The position numbers and the translations under genes were made by a program. Positions 20,473 through 30,109 of a stretch of DNA of 64,000 nt are shown piece after piece; the first letter of the stretch is position 1, and every line of letters begins with the position of its first letter. The DNA comes from CAYQMF01 sp964418595 (GTDB taxonomy: Bacteria; Planctomycetota; UBA1135; UBA2386), in assembly GCA_964418595.1 (NCBI GenBank), contig CAYQMF010000021.1, positions 1 through 64,000 of the forward strand. The letters are read 5' to 3'. Below the pieces are notes generated by a model that was given only the letters and a program-made list of their open reading frames with translations, was not told the origin of the DNA and searched no databases.

Positions 20473-21558
20473 ATGATCGACGTCGCTGTTCTCGCAGGCG
20501 GACGCTCGGCGGAGCATGACATCTCGCTGAAGTCCGCGTCTCAGGTGATCCATCATCTTCCGCGTGCCCGCTATCGGCCGTGGCCGGTTCGTCTCGACCG
20601 GGAAGGCAGATGGTGGGTGGCCGACGCACCCCTGGGCGATCGTGAGGACATGCCCGAGGACTTCGTGCGCGTCGGCATGCGCCCGCTGCGTCCCGGGGCG
20701 GCGCTCGACGTGCTGCTCGAACACGGGATCCGCGTGGTCTTCCCCGTCCTGCACGGCGCGTTCGGCGAGGACGGCACGGTGCAGGGGCTGTGCGAGTTGC
20801 ACGACGTGCCCGTGGTCGGGTCCGGTACGGCCGCCTCGGCGGTCGCGATGGACAAGATCCGCACGCGCGAGTGTCTCACCTGGTGGGGCATCCCGATGCC
20901 GAAGGCCTACGTCGCCGAGACACCCGCAGCGGTCGCCGATCCGGCGCGGGAGGCGCAGCGTATCGACGCGAGCATCGGATTCCCGTGCTTCCTCAAGATG
21001 GACATGTCGGGGTCGACGACGGGGGTGTCGCTCGCGGCGGGTCCGAGCGACGTCGCCGCGTTTCTCGCGTCCGGGCGCGACATCGGGTACCGGTTCCTCG
21101 CCGAGGCGCCGGTGCGGGGTGAGGAGATCAGCGTCGGCGTGCTCGGCAACTGCGACGGCGAGCTGACCGCTCTGCCGCCGATCGGCATCTATCCCAAGCG
21201 CGCGGCGTACTTCACCCGCGAGGCGAAGTACGAGAAGGGCGCGTCGGAGGAGTTGATCCCGCCACGGCACGCGTCGCTCGCACAGCTGGACGAGGCCCGC
21301 GACCTCGCGACGCGCTGCCATCGGGCGCTGCAGTGCGATGGGATGTCCCGCACGGACATCATCCTCGGCGCCGATGGCCCCCGGGTGCTCGAGGTCAACA
21401 CGATCCCGGGGATGACGGAGACGAGCCTCCTGCCGCAGTGTGCGAAGGCGTTCGGCCTGTCGTTCCCGGCGTTGCTGACCCGCCTGATCGAGCTGGCGTT
21501 GGTGCGGCGCCCGCATCCGCTCGCCCGGACGCGCGTCCGCATGGAGCCGGCGGGGTGA
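20473..21558 (+). CDS. ddl: D-alanine--D-alanine ligase
   Basis: 361 aa. ATP-dependent ligation of two D-Ala for the peptidoglycan stem peptide. ATP-grasp enzyme with GGRSAEHDISL, LHGAFGEDGTVQGLCEL, GSGTAASAVAMDKIRT, SRTDIIL, and EVNTIPGMTETSLLP. GGAGGGGC lies about 5 bases before the ATG. Its stop overlaps the dapB GTG (GTGA), coupling two cell-wall precursor genes. Ddl is direct evidence that this organism makes peptidoglycan precursors, a point once debated for planctomycetes. Confidence 0.94.
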   Translation: MIDVAVLAGGRSAEHDISLKSASQVIHHLPRARYRPWPVRLDREGRWWVADAPLGDREDMPEDFVRVGMRPLRPGAALDVLLEHGIRVVFPVLHGAFGEDGTVQGLCELHDVPVVGSGTAASAVAMDKIRTRECLTWWGIPMPKAYVAETPAAVADPAREAQRIDASIGFPCFLKMDMSGSTTGVSLAAGPSDVAAFLASGRDIGYRFLAEAPVRGEEISVGVLGNCDGELTALPPIGIYPKRAAYFTREAKYEKGASEELIPPRHASLAQLDEARDLATRCHRALQCDGMSRTDIILGADGPRVLEVNTIPGMTETSLLPQCAKAFGLSFPALLTRLIELALVRRPHPLARTRVRMEPAG

Positions 21559-22292
21559 CGCGGGTCCACGTCCATGGCGCCGGCGGACGCATGGGTCAGA
21601 CCTGTGTCGGGGCGCTGCGCGGCGCGTCGGACCTCGAACTCGTGTCGACCTCGGGCCGGAACGACGACCTTGCCGCCGTGTTGCGCAGGTCGAGCCCGGA
21701 CGTGGTGGTCGAGTTCACGGTGCCGCAGGCCGTCGAGGCCAACCTGCGGACGATCGCCGCCGCCGGCTGCCACGCCGTCAGCGGCACCACGGGGCTCCTG
21801 CCCGCGGCGTTGCGCGACCTCGGCGCGCTGTTCGCTGCGCGTGCGCGCGGTCTCGTCGTTGCGGCGAACTTCTCGATCGGTGTCGTGCTGCTGCAGCGCT
21901 TCGCGCGCGAGGCGGTGCGCTGGTTCAGCGACGTCGAACTCATCGAGCTGCACCACGAGCAGAAGCTCGACGCGCCGTCGGGCACGGCGCTGACGATCGC
22001 CCGGCAGCTCGCCGGCGCAGCCCGGGGACCGCTCAACGGCGGCCGGCCCATCGAGCACTGCTCCCTGCCCGGCGCGCGCGGCGGCGTCGAGGCCGGGATT
22101 CCGATCCACGCGGTCCGGCTGCCCGGGCTGCTCGCGCACCAGCAGGTCCTGTTCGGCGGCGTCGGGCAGCTCCTGACCCTGAAGCACGATGCCAGCGACC
22201 GGCGCGCGTACATGCCAGGCGTCCTGCTCGCCGTGCGGTCCGTGCGCGCGCACCGAGGCCTCGTCGACGGCCTCGAGCCCCTGCTCGCCTGA
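21555..22292 (+). CDS. dapB: 4-hydroxy-tetrahydrodipicolinate reductase
   Basis: 245 aa. It reduces hydroxytetrahydrodipicolinate in the lysine/diaminopimelate pathway. GAGGRMGQ binds NAD(P)H; VVVEFTVPQAVEANL, VSGTTGL, ELHHEQKLDAPSGTAL (catalytic HH and Lys) and HAVRLPGLLAHQQVLFGG are diagnostic. GTG at 21555 overlaps the ddl stop by 4 bases. With ddl it supplies peptidoglycan cross-link precursors. Confidence 0.94.
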   Translation: MTRVHVHGAGGRMGQTCVGALRGASDLELVSTSGRNDDLAAVLRRSSPDVVVEFTVPQAVEANLRTIAAAGCHAVSGTTGLLPAALRDLGALFAARARGLVVAANFSIGVVLLQRFAREAVRWFSDVELIELHHEQKLDAPSGTALTIARQLAGAARGPLNGGRPIEHCSLPGARGGVEAGIPIHAVRLPGLLAHQQVLFGGVGQLLTLKHDASDRRAYMPGVLLAVRSVRAHRGLVDGLEPLLA

Positions 22293-22340
22293 CCGGCTGC
22301 CGCGGTCCCTGCGCGGCGCACACTACACTTGCCACGGATC

Positions 22341-24308
22341 ATGCCGATCGAGACCCTGAGCGCGCGCGTTGCCGGCGACCTGCCGCAGGTCCTCGCAGAG
22401 CCGGCCCTGGTCTTCCTGGGCTGCGTGGGGGTCGCGGCGGCCGTGGTGGTCGTCGTGTTGTGGCGCTGGCATCGGGCGGTCGCCACCATGCCGGCGCGCG
22501 GAGTGATCGAAGACCTCCTCGCGGGCGTCGAGGAGGCCTTCGCCCTGGATCACGCGGCTGCGCGCGTGCGCTTCGAGCGGGTCCTGCGCATCGAGCCGGA
22601 GAATCCCATCGCGCGTCTCCTGCTCGCCCAGGCCCTCCTCGGCCAGGGGGAGGTCGACCGCGCGCACGAGGAGCAGCGCGTGGTCCGCTCGTCGTTGGGC
22701 TTCGCGCCGCGACGCTGCGACGCGATCGGGGCCACGGCGTTGCTGGCGGCCGGTCGCGCCGGCGAAGCCGCAAGGCTTCTGGCCGGACAGAACACCGACA
22801 GCGCGCTGCTCCGCCTGCGTCTGCGCGCGGAGCTGGCCGCGGGTGACCGGGCTGCCGCGGTAGCCACTGCGGCGCGCGTCGCGGCGCTGGCCACGCCGGG
22901 GGAGCGCGCGGAGGCCGAACGGGTCCTCGGCCAACTCCGCCGCCTGGCGAAAGGAGAGGATCCCGACCCCTCGCTCGGCTTCGCGTGTCGGCAGTGCGCG
23001 CTGGCTGTCCGCAGGCCGAGCCTCGCCTGTCCGTACTGCGGTGCGCAGGACGGCATCCACGCGCGCGAGGCGGAACTGGGTGCGCCGTTGGTCGGCGCCA
23101 GCGTCGTGGCTGACGAGATCGAAGAGACTCCGGCGCACCTGCAGCGCCTGCTCGGCGCGGCGCTCCGCGGTGACGCTGGCGCGCGCGCGGATCTCGTCGC
23201 GCTCGGTCCGGTAGCGGTGCCCTTGGCATGGCGCTGTGCACTGGCGCAGCCTGACGCGCGCCCGGCGGTGGTCGGACTGTTCGTGGCCATGGGGCCCGAC
23301 GTGCTCCCGGCGTTGCTGCGCGAGTTCGCTTCCGTCCGTGGCGACGCAGGAGCGATGCCGCCGGGCCCGGGCGACGCGCTCGAGGTGCTCGGGGAGATCG
23401 CCGCGCGTCTGGGACGCGCCGCGCTGCCGACCTTTGCAGAGCTTGTGCCGAGCGACGTGCCCGCCCTGCGCAAGCTGGTGATCGACTACTTCATCGGCCT
23501 TGCAGACCCCGCCGAACTCGTCGCCGTGTTCGAGCACTATCCGCCAGTCGAGGTCCTGCATCGGTTGAACGCTGCGCCGCGCGCCCGCCTGCAGCGATTC
23601 CTCGCCGCACTGCCCGCGGCGGGCTTCGTCGTCGACGTGCTGCTCGTGCACCCGATGTTCCATCGCGACGAGGACCTGTTGCTCGCCGCGGCGGAGGTTC
23701 CCGCGAAGGACGCGCTGCTCGCGATCCTGCTGCGCCGCGGCGCGCACGCCCAGCTCGCGCAGCGTGCGCTGCAGATGCTCGACGATCCGGCGTCGGCCAC
23801 GACGGCCGAGCGGTTCCTGGCCGCGGCGGGGGCGGTGGTCACCGAGCCGTTGCTGGCGGCCTACCTGGATCTGGATCGTGCGCCTGCAGCGCGCGCCCGC
23901 ATGCGCCTCCTGCTGTCTGCCCTGGGCCCGGCGTTGGTCCCTTCACTCTGCCAGTGTTTCGGCGGCGCGCCGGCGCGCCTCGACCAGGAGGTCGTCGAAC
24001 TGCTGGTCGCCTTGGGCGTGCCTGCGATCGGCGCGGTGCGCAGCGCGTACGAGCGGCGAAACTTGTTCGAGCGCGTCGGGGGCCGGCTGGTGCGCCGCTA
24101 CAACCACCCGCGCAACCTGCTCATCAAAGTGCTGGCGCGGATCGGTGGACCGGTGGCGCGGCGGACGTTGCAGGAGCTGCGCGCGGACGAGGTGGATGCC
24201 AACCTCAAGCTCCGCCTCGAACAGGCCCTGCACACTCTCGCCGACGGAACACGGGATTCCGCGGGCGGTGCGCGGGCCGATCGCGCTGGCGAGGGGATGG
24301 TCGGGTGA
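22341..24308 (+). CDS. LapB-like membrane-anchored TPR/zinc-ribbon/HEAT protein
   Basis: 655 aa from the ATG at 22341. One N-terminal TM segment (ALVFLGCVGVAAAVVVVVLW), then TPR-like helices (residues 55-200), then a rubredoxin-like metal site CRQC...CPYCG (about 218-238), then a long HEAT-like region to the end. The order TM, TPR, rubredoxin-type ribbon is that of LapB/YciM, which tunes LPS synthesis in Gram-negatives, but LapB ends after the ribbon and is about 390 aa. The extra 400-residue HEAT region is unusual. Its end overlaps the next gene by 4 bases (GTGA). Role in envelope control is inference from architecture. Confidence 0.65.
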   Translation: MPIETLSARVAGDLPQVLAEPALVFLGCVGVAAAVVVVVLWRWHRAVATMPARGVIEDLLAGVEEAFALDHAAARVRFERVLRIEPENPIARLLLAQALLGQGEVDRAHEEQRVVRSSLGFAPRRCDAIGATALLAAGRAGEAARLLAGQNTDSALLRLRLRAELAAGDRAAAVATAARVAALATPGERAEAERVLGQLRRLAKGEDPDPSLGFACRQCALAVRRPSLACPYCGAQDGIHAREAELGAPLVGASVVADEIEETPAHLQRLLGAALRGDAGARADLVALGPVAVPLAWRCALAQPDARPAVVGLFVAMGPDVLPALLREFASVRGDAGAMPPGPGDALEVLGEIAARLGRAALPTFAELVPSDVPALRKLVIDYFIGLADPAELVAVFEHYPPVEVLHRLNAAPRARLQRFLAALPAAGFVVDVLLVHPMFHRDEDLLLAAAEVPAKDALLAILLRRGAHAQLAQRALQMLDDPASATTAERFLAAAGAVVTEPLLAAYLDLDRAPAARARMRLLLSALGPALVPSLCQCFGGAPARLDQEVVELLVALGVPAIGAVRSAYERRNLFERVGGRLVRRYNHPRNLLIKVLARIGGPVARRTLQELRADEVDANLKLRLEQALHTLADGTRDSAGGARADRAGEGMVG

Positions 24309-25522
24309 ACAGGTCGCGACGCGGGTTCCTGCCGCGGCTCGGCCGCCTGCTCCCCAAGAGCCGGTGGCTGCGGCTCGCGCTCATCGCGGTGCCGATCGTG
24401 TTCCTGCTTGCCGCGGTGGATCCGCTGCTCGGGCTCGTCGCGATGGGCGGGAGTGGGCTCGGCGCCGTGTTCGGTCCGCTGCTCGACGCACCGTACGGGC
24501 GCCTCGCGCTCGCCATCGCCGCGGTGGGCACCACAATGTGGATCGTGGCGCGGACCTGGGGCGCGCCGCTCCGGACACTCCGCGCGCGCGCCCTCTTGCA
24601 CCGGCATCTCGCGGGCATCGCTGCCGTCTTGCAGGACGATCCCCGCCGTGCCCAGCGGCTACTCGAGGGTGTCGCGTGCGCGCGCGGACCGTTCCCCACG
24701 GAGTTCCCGAGCCTGCGCGAGGACGCGTGCCTGAAGCTGGCGCGGCTGGCTCTCGACGCCGGTGCGCCGGCGCGCGCGCAGGCGTGGCTGCTACGAGTGC
24801 CCGAGGCCGACCTCTCGCCGGCGCTGGCCCGGAGCCACGCGCAACTGCGCGCGCTCATCGAGCTGGCCACGCCGGGCGCGCTCCCCGCGTCGGTGGACCG
24901 CGTCGTGCGGGAAGCGCTGGCGCGGTTCCCTGACGACCTCGTGTTGCTCGGCGCGCTCCGCGACGTGCGCACGGCGCAGGGCGCGACCGCCGAAGCCGCC
25001 ACCGTGCAGGACCGCGTTGCGCGCGCCTGCCGGGATCCCGCCGCGCGCACACGGCTGGCCTCCCTCTGGCTCGAAGCGGCGGCCAAGGCGTGGGCCGCCA
25101 GCGACGAGGCGGCGACGCACGCACACCTTGCTGCGGCGCGCACGGCCGACCCGATGCTCGCGGCGGAGGACCTGCTGGCGGTCGAGATCTGCGTGCGCCA
25201 GGGCGACGTGCGCGGCGCGCTGCGCGGCTCATGCCGCGTCCCCGGCCCGCGTGGACTCACGCGCGCTGCAGAGCTGCTTGCCGCGATGCCGCACGACCTG
25301 ACGCCACGCGAGGTCCTCGAGATCTGTCCGACGCAGGGCGGGCTGCTGCTCGCCGCGCAGGTCTATGCGCAGCGAGGCGACGCGGCCCGCGCGCATCGCG
25401 CCACGCGGCTCGCGGCACGCGCCATGCCGGACTCGCCGACCGCCGCCGCCGCGATCGCTGCGGTGCAGCGACGGATCGAGGCCCTCGCGTCGAACGACCA
25501 CGGACGCGCCGCAACGCCTTGA
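24305..25522 (+). CDS. Two-TM TPR-like protein coupled to the LapB-like gene
   Basis: 405 aa. Basic N-terminus (NRSRRGFLPRLGRLLPKSRW), TM 1 (LALIAVPIVFLLAAVDPLLGLVAM), TM 2 (LALAIAAVGTTMWIVARTW), then a cytoplasmic or periplasmic domain of Ala-rich TPR-like helices with a phosphoprotein-scaffold look. The HemY-like plan (two TM then TPR) fits by architecture only. The GTG start overlaps the previous stop by 4 bases, so the pair is likely made together and may form one complex. Function unknown. Confidence 0.65.
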   Translation: MNRSRRGFLPRLGRLLPKSRWLRLALIAVPIVFLLAAVDPLLGLVAMGGSGLGAVFGPLLDAPYGRLALAIAAVGTTMWIVARTWGAPLRTLRARALLHRHLAGIAAVLQDDPRRAQRLLEGVACARGPFPTEFPSLREDACLKLARLALDAGAPARAQAWLLRVPEADLSPALARSHAQLRALIELATPGALPASVDRVVREALARFPDDLVLLGALRDVRTAQGATAEAATVQDRVARACRDPAARTRLASLWLEAAAKAWAASDEAATHAHLAAARTADPMLAAEDLLAVEICVRQGDVRGALRGSCRVPGPRGLTRAAELLAAMPHDLTPREVLEICPTQGGLLLAAQVYAQRGDAARAHRATRLAARAMPDSPTAAAAIAAVQRRIEALASNDHGRAATP

Positions 25523-25552
25523 GCGGTCAGGCGCGGCCGTGGTCGCGCCGCC

Positions 25553-28333
25553 TCACATCCCGTCGATCGTGAACGGGAAGTTCATCCAGGTCCGGCCGCC
25601 GCTCATCCACGAGCGGACCCCGGCGCTGATGCCGTCCGGCGTGCCGAGGCGTCGCGCTTGGACCACGCCCGGACGGACGAGCCAGAGTTCCAGCACGTGC
25701 GAGGCCTGCTCGGGGTTGTTGGGGAACATGGCCGGGTTCCACATGAACAGCTGCGCCGTGCCGAGGAACGCTGGCTCCCCGGAGAACTTGGCGATCGGCA
25801 GCAGCTCCGGCGTCGCCAGGATGGTCGGCAGCGACTCACGCGTGATCGGATGGATGGCGGTGATCGCGCCGAGACCGGTCTGGAAGGTGTGCGTGCCGGC
25901 CCGGATGCGGCTGTTGCCGGTCGTGCCACCCATCATCAGGAAGCACTCGGCAACTTCGATCTCGAACGAGCAGTCGGTCCGGAGCGTGGTGTTGTCGATG
26001 GCGGAGAAGGTCACCCGCACGCGACCGACCTGGTTGATCCCCGGCGTCCACTTGAGCGTCGAGCACACCGGGTTGCCCTGCACGGGCAGCACGGGGTCCA
26101 TTCGCGCCCCTGCGGGCAGCGACCCGACGACGTCGAGGGTCACGATGTCGTTGACGTTGCGATCCATCGCGCACACGCGGATCTCGAGCGGCACGCCGGC
26201 CGTGGCCATGACCCGGCCGCCACAGGGCGTGGGCGCGACGAAGTCCGGCGGGTACAGGGGACACGCGCTCGTGGAGTACACGGTCACCGTCGTGAAGTCG
26301 GTGTCCTCGAGTCCGTTGTTGTCGCGCACCCGCAGACCGACGTCGTAGCGACCCGGCGGCAGGGTGGAGAAGTACGCGGTGACGTCGACGGTCGACCCGA
26401 AGGCATCGTTGAAGGACAGATCGAGCGGCTGCGGCTGGTAGTCCCAGGCCCAGCGAACGATCGTGCCATCGGGGTCGGACGAGCGGCGACCGTCGAGGAT
26501 CAGTCGCTGCGACGTGCCGAGGCAGAAGTCGTACGGGCCGCCTGGGTTCGAGTTGGGCGGATATGGAGGCGGCGTGATGTGGATCGTGCAGTCGTCACGG
26601 CCTCGCTGGTTCGCGTCGTCGATGACCCACAACCGCACGCACTTGTCGCCCTGGGTCGGATAGCCAGGGTGCCGGGCCCGGACCCCGGTGGCGTCGATCG
26701 TGCCGTCGCAGTCGAAGTCCCATTCGTAGCTCATGATGCGGCGGTTCGGATCGGGGTGATGCGAGCGCAGGGCATCCAGATCGATCGGCGTGTTCGGAGC
26801 CGTGGTCTGCGGGTCCGCGTGGCACACTGCGACCGGCGGCACCTGGATGATGGTGGGCGACAGGATCACGATGGCCCAGGCCGTGGCGAGATCGTCGGTG
26901 ACCCAACGGCCGTCCCAAGAGCCGTCGCTCTGCTGGTTCCGCACCAGATGCTGGGCGAGGCCGACGGTGCCGTCGCCGTACCAGTCCAGGGTGCCGTCCA
27001 TGAGCTGGACGGCGTTCGGTTGCGCGAGGCGCATCGCCTTCGCGACCGCGAACATCCCGTAGATCCGATTGTTGGCGGTGAGCTGCGTCCAGTTGCGCAC
27101 GGCGAACCGCTCGGCCGCGATCCAGCGCGGATCAGCGGTGGTGCGGTCGTCGGCGATCATCTCCACGAGGCCGGAGGCCGTCGTGTTCATGCAGTTGATC
27201 TCCACGCAACTGTTGGCCGCCGTGTAACCCCAGCGGCCGTCATCGCCGCTGTTCGAGCCGGTGAACACCTGCGAAGTCTGCAGCCACAGCAGATTCTCGT
27301 CCTTGACGAACTGCGGGATCATCTGGGCAAACCCGTTGGGATCCCTGACCACGGCGAGGGCGCCGATCGCGTACCACTGGGAGACCGAGTTGTCCGAGGA
27401 CCCGTAGTTCCACGCGTAGCGCCAGCCGCCGCGTGCAGAGCCGCTCTCGGACTGGCCGAAGTAGTAGGCCTCGAGGAGATCCGTGGTGATGTCCCGGTAG
27501 GTACGCCCCAGCACGTTGTTAGGTCCGGTCACGGTCACCTTGTTCGGCGTGCGCGTGCCGACGATGGCGTCGACGACCTGCCCGACGACATACGGGGGAT
27601 ACGAGCCCGCGCACTCGAGGGCGAATCCATTGCCGTTGGTGTCGGGATTGCCGTAGGTCTGCGCGCTGATGGGGAAGGACGACAGGTCGGTCATCAAGCC
27701 GGCGAGGCCGCGCGCCACGTCGTCGACGTACGGATCCTCCGCGCGGTCCCCTGACTCGAAGTGGGCGTTGGCCTGCATGGCCAGCAGGCCGGAGGCGGTG
27801 GCGGCTGGACGACTGCTGCTGTTGGTCCAGTAACCCACGTCGACCCCGTTGCTGGTGCCGAGACTCAGACGCTTGTGCAGGTTCCACAGCCCGCGATCGA
27901 TCGCCATGTTGACGTCGACGGCCAGGGTCCGTGGCAGGATCCTGACGCGGAACGTGTCGCTCGCGCGGTTGTTGTTGGCGTCGACCACCTCGAGCCGGGC
28001 GACGTATGGCGTACCCGACGAGCCGCGATAGACGTGCACCCGCTCGAGCGCGCGCGGGTTCGTGACCGGGATGCTCACCGGGCCCGAGCCGTCGCCCGGA
28101 TCCCAGGTGCCCGAGACCAGCGCCACGCCCGTGTCGGGGTAGGCGACGCCGTGCAGCAGCACGCTTGCCCCGTCGAACGTGACGTGGTCGTTGGCGGGGT
28201 TCCCCAGCCAGGGCACCGTCACGACCCGGGGTGCGAGCGCGGGGGTGGGCGCCTGGACGGCGGCCGTGGGAACGGGACTCTGGGCGGCGACTCCTGCCGT
28301 CCAGACCGAGAGAGCGAGCGCGAGCGAACGCAT
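25553..28333 (-). CDS. Large secreted protein with alpha/alpha toroid and two PKD domains
   Basis: 926 aa. Start ATG at 28333 is set by GGAGG 6 bases upstream and by the signal peptide MRSLALALSVWTAGVAAQS. An Ig-like N-terminal part (to about 130) is followed by a helical region from about 139 to 478 starting MAIDRGLWNLHKR and containing repeated AIGALAVV, SGLVEMIADD and QQSDGSWDGRWVTDDLATAWA blocks, as in terpenoid-cyclase/prenyltransferase-like toroids. Two PKD domains follow (about 501-585 with YEWDFDCDGTID; about 596-685 with SSDPDGTIVRWAWDY). The C-terminus is beta-rich. Probably a surface or secreted binding protein; no catalytic residues assigned. Confidence 0.75.
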   Translation of the reverse strand: MRSLALALSVWTAGVAAQSPVPTAAVQAPTPALAPRVVTVPWLGNPANDHVTFDGASVLLHGVAYPDTGVALVSGTWDPGDGSGPVSIPVTNPRALERVHVYRGSSGTPYVARLEVVDANNNRASDTFRVRILPRTLAVDVNMAIDRGLWNLHKRLSLGTSNGVDVGYWTNSSSRPAATASGLLAMQANAHFESGDRAEDPYVDDVARGLAGLMTDLSSFPISAQTYGNPDTNGNGFALECAGSYPPYVVGQVVDAIVGTRTPNKVTVTGPNNVLGRTYRDITTDLLEAYYFGQSESGSARGGWRYAWNYGSSDNSVSQWYAIGALAVVRDPNGFAQMIPQFVKDENLLWLQTSQVFTGSNSGDDGRWGYTAANSCVEINCMNTTASGLVEMIADDRTTADPRWIAAERFAVRNWTQLTANNRIYGMFAVAKAMRLAQPNAVQLMDGTLDWYGDGTVGLAQHLVRNQQSDGSWDGRWVTDDLATAWAIVILSPTIIQVPPVAVCHADPQTTAPNTPIDLDALRSHHPDPNRRIMSYEWDFDCDGTIDATGVRARHPGYPTQGDKCVRLWVIDDANQRGRDDCTIHITPPPYPPNSNPGGPYDFCLGTSQRLILDGRRSSDPDGTIVRWAWDYQPQPLDLSFNDAFGSTVDVTAYFSTLPPGRYDVGLRVRDNNGLEDTDFTTVTVYSTSACPLYPPDFVAPTPCGGRVMATAGVPLEIRVCAMDRNVNDIVTLDVVGSLPAGARMDPVLPVQGNPVCSTLKWTPGINQVGRVRVTFSAIDNTTLRTDCSFEIEVAECFLMMGGTTGNSRIRAGTHTFQTGLGAITAIHPITRESLPTILATPELLPIAKFSGEPAFLGTAQLFMWNPAMFPNNPEQASHVLELWLVRPGVVQARRLGTPDGISAGVRSWMSGGRTWMNFPFTIDGM

Positions 28334-28512
28334 GGTATTCCTCCGTGCGAAAGGTTCTCTGCAGGCGGGTTCCTCCGCCCGAGGGGATTGTGCACGGGGG
28401 GTCCGCCGTGGCAAGGGGGGTTCCGCTCGGCGCGATCGGCGGTTCGCGTGACGAAGAGCGGCGCGCGAAGCTGGCGACGCCGCGCCGCGCAGCTATGGTT
28501 CCGCATCCGCAC

Positions 28513-28600
28513 GCCGGAGTGGCGGAATGGCAGACGCAGCGGATTCAAAATCCGCCGTGGGTAATACCACTTGTGGGTTCAAGTCCCACCTCCGGCACCA
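28513..28600 (+). tRNA. tRNA-Leu (anticodon CAA)
   Basis: Acceptor stem GCCGGAG (28513-28519) pairs with CTCCGGC before A and the encoded CCA (28598-28600). The anticodon loop TTCAAAA between GCGGA and TCCGC gives anticodon CAA, reading UUG. A long variable arm (GTGGGTAATACCAC) marks a class II tRNA, and GGTTCAAGTCC is the T-loop. The 3' 36 bases are the left attachment copy of the integrated element, which preserves the tRNA sequence on insertion. Confidence 0.95.
28565..28600 (+). repeat. attL: left 36-bp direct repeat in the tRNA-Leu 3' end
   Basis: The 36 bases from the variable arm through CCA are repeated exactly at 41854-41889. The match ends on both sides (A versus C before it, T versus A after it). 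This is the standard footprint of tyrosine-integrase insertion into a tRNA gene; the integrase gene begins about 115 bases downstream. Confidence 0.93.
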
Positions 28601-28686
28601 TGTTCTTCAACCGACGCAAGTTCTTGCCGATCGCGCACCAAGCGCGAACCTGCCCGACGGGCGGCGCGGCGCTGCATTCCTCGAAC

Positions 28687-28705
28687 GGTTGCACGTGCAA
28701 CCCAA
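28687..28705 (+). repeat. 19-bp repeat with 14-bp palindrome, left copy
   Basis: GGTTGCACGTGCAACCCAA, containing the perfect palindrome GTTGCACGTGCAAC. The same 19 bases occur in the same orientation at 41710-41728, near the right end of the element. This copy lies directly upstream of the integrase ribosome-binding site (AAGGAG), so it could be an operator for the integrase, an arm-type site for the recombinase, or both. Confidence 0.75.
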
Positions 28706-28715
28706 GGAGCGCCAG

Positions 28716-30083
28716 ATGCCACGTTCACGCAAGGTTCGCGCCCCCAAGCGGGGCTCTCGCAAGGAAGGCCCCGCGCTGCTGACGCGGCGCACCCGGGCCG
28801 GCACCGAGATCACCTACGCCAAGTTCAACGGCCGCATCCTGAGCTTCGGCCGCGCCGACGACCCGAGCGCCCGGATCCGCTTCGCCGACGTCAAGGCGAG
28901 GTGGGAGAAGCACGGTCGCCAGCTTCCGGCCGATCCCGACGTGCTTGCGGCCTGGGTCGACGGGCGCCCGGACCCGGCGCCGGCGGCGAGTGTCGTCGTC
29001 ACCGTCGAGGATCTCGCCGACGCGTTCGTCGAACACGCGGAGCAGCACTACCGGCGTGCGGACGGCTCGCCCACGGGGCGGATCGGAGTGGTTCGACAGG
29101 CGCTTCGGCCCCTGCTCGAGCTGTGCCGCGACGTGCCGGTGATCAGGTTCGACGCGGTGGACCTGGGCCGGGTGCGCGAACACATGGTCGCGGCGAAGCG
29201 CGTGTCGAGGGCGAAGGGGGCGTCGAAGGAGCCTCTCCCCGGCGCGCCTCCGCGCTTCGCCCGCAAGACGATCAACGGGCTGATCAGCACCATGCGGACC
29301 ATGTTCCGGTGGGGTGCGTCACCGGAGGGAGGTCGCCGCGTTCCGCCGGCCGTCGTCGCCGACCTGGACAACCTGCGCGACTTGCAGGTCGGTCGGACCG
29401 CTGCGCGCGAGACCAAGCCGCGTGAGCCCGTGCTCGACGCCGACGTGGAGGCCACGTTGCCGCACCTGCCGCGGCGCATCGTCGCCATCGTGCAGGTGCT
29501 GCAGGCGACGGCTGCGCGCTGCGGCGAGATCGTCCAGCTCCGCACGCGCGACGTCGACATGACGGGGGCGATGTGGGTCTTCCGGCCCCCGCGTCACAAG
29601 TCGGCCCACCTCGGCCGCGCCCGGGAGATCGACCTCGGCAAGGCCGCGCAGGAGATCCTTCGGCCCTGGATCAAGCTGGACCCCGACGCCTACTGGTTCT
29701 CCCCGCGCGAGGAGGTGGCCGAGTTGCTGGCCGAGCGATCGAGGAACCGGCAGACCCCGCCCTGGCCCAGCCACATGCGACGCAACATCGAGAGTCGGGT
29801 CTCGGACCCGGCGCGGCCGCCGCGCGAGCGCTACGACAGCAACGTCGTCGGCAAGGCGGTCCTGCGCGCGTGCCGCGCGGCCGGCATCCCGCCGTGGTCG
29901 CCGCATCGACTCCGGCACGCGGCGCTGACCGCGATCCGCAAGCGGTTCGGCCTGGAGGCGGCGCAGGCCGTCGGTGGGCACGCGTGCTTGCCCATGACGG
30001 AGGTCTACACGCACACCGCGGCGCGGCAGTTGGCGCGGTCGATCGCCGAGCAGGGCTGGGAGGAGGCGCGGGCGAGCGGATAG
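28716..30083 (+). CDS. int: Tyrosine-recombinase integrase
   Basis: 455 aa from the ATG at 28716 with AGGAG 6 bases upstream. A basic N-terminus (PRSRKVRAPKRGSRKEG) is followed by a SAM-like core-binding domain (about 90-215) and the catalytic domain with Arg in ATAARCGEIVQLRTRD (about 268), HRLRH (about 397), GGH (about 419) and the nucleophile Tyr in EVYTHT (about 430). It catalyses site-specific insertion and excision between the tRNA-Leu site and the element. It lies next to attL and reads inward. A hairpin follows 26 bases after its stop. Confidence 0.95.
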   Translation: MPRSRKVRAPKRGSRKEGPALLTRRTRAGTEITYAKFNGRILSFGRADDPSARIRFADVKARWEKHGRQLPADPDVLAAWVDGRPDPAPAASVVVTVEDLADAFVEHAEQHYRRADGSPTGRIGVVRQALRPLLELCRDVPVIRFDAVDLGRVREHMVAAKRVSRAKGASKEPLPGAPPRFARKTINGLISTMRTMFRWGASPEGGRRVPPAVVADLDNLRDLQVGRTAARETKPREPVLDADVEATLPHLPRRIVAIVQVLQATAARCGEIVQLRTRDVDMTGAMWVFRPPRHKSAHLGRAREIDLGKAAQEILRPWIKLDPDAYWFSPREEVAELLAERSRNRQTPPWPSHMRRNIESRVSDPARPPRERYDSNVVGKAVLRACRAAGIPPWSPHRLRHAALTAIRKRFGLEAAQAVGGHACLPMTEVYTHTAARQLARSIAEQGWEEARASG

Positions 30084-30109
30084 GCTCACGCCTGCAAGGA
30101 CAACGGCAA

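Noticed and set aside
28527..28715. N-terminal extension of the integrase through the tRNA
   Set aside because: The reading frame runs through tRNA-Leu sequence. The ATG at 28716 has its own AGGAG and starts the basic integrase N-terminus.
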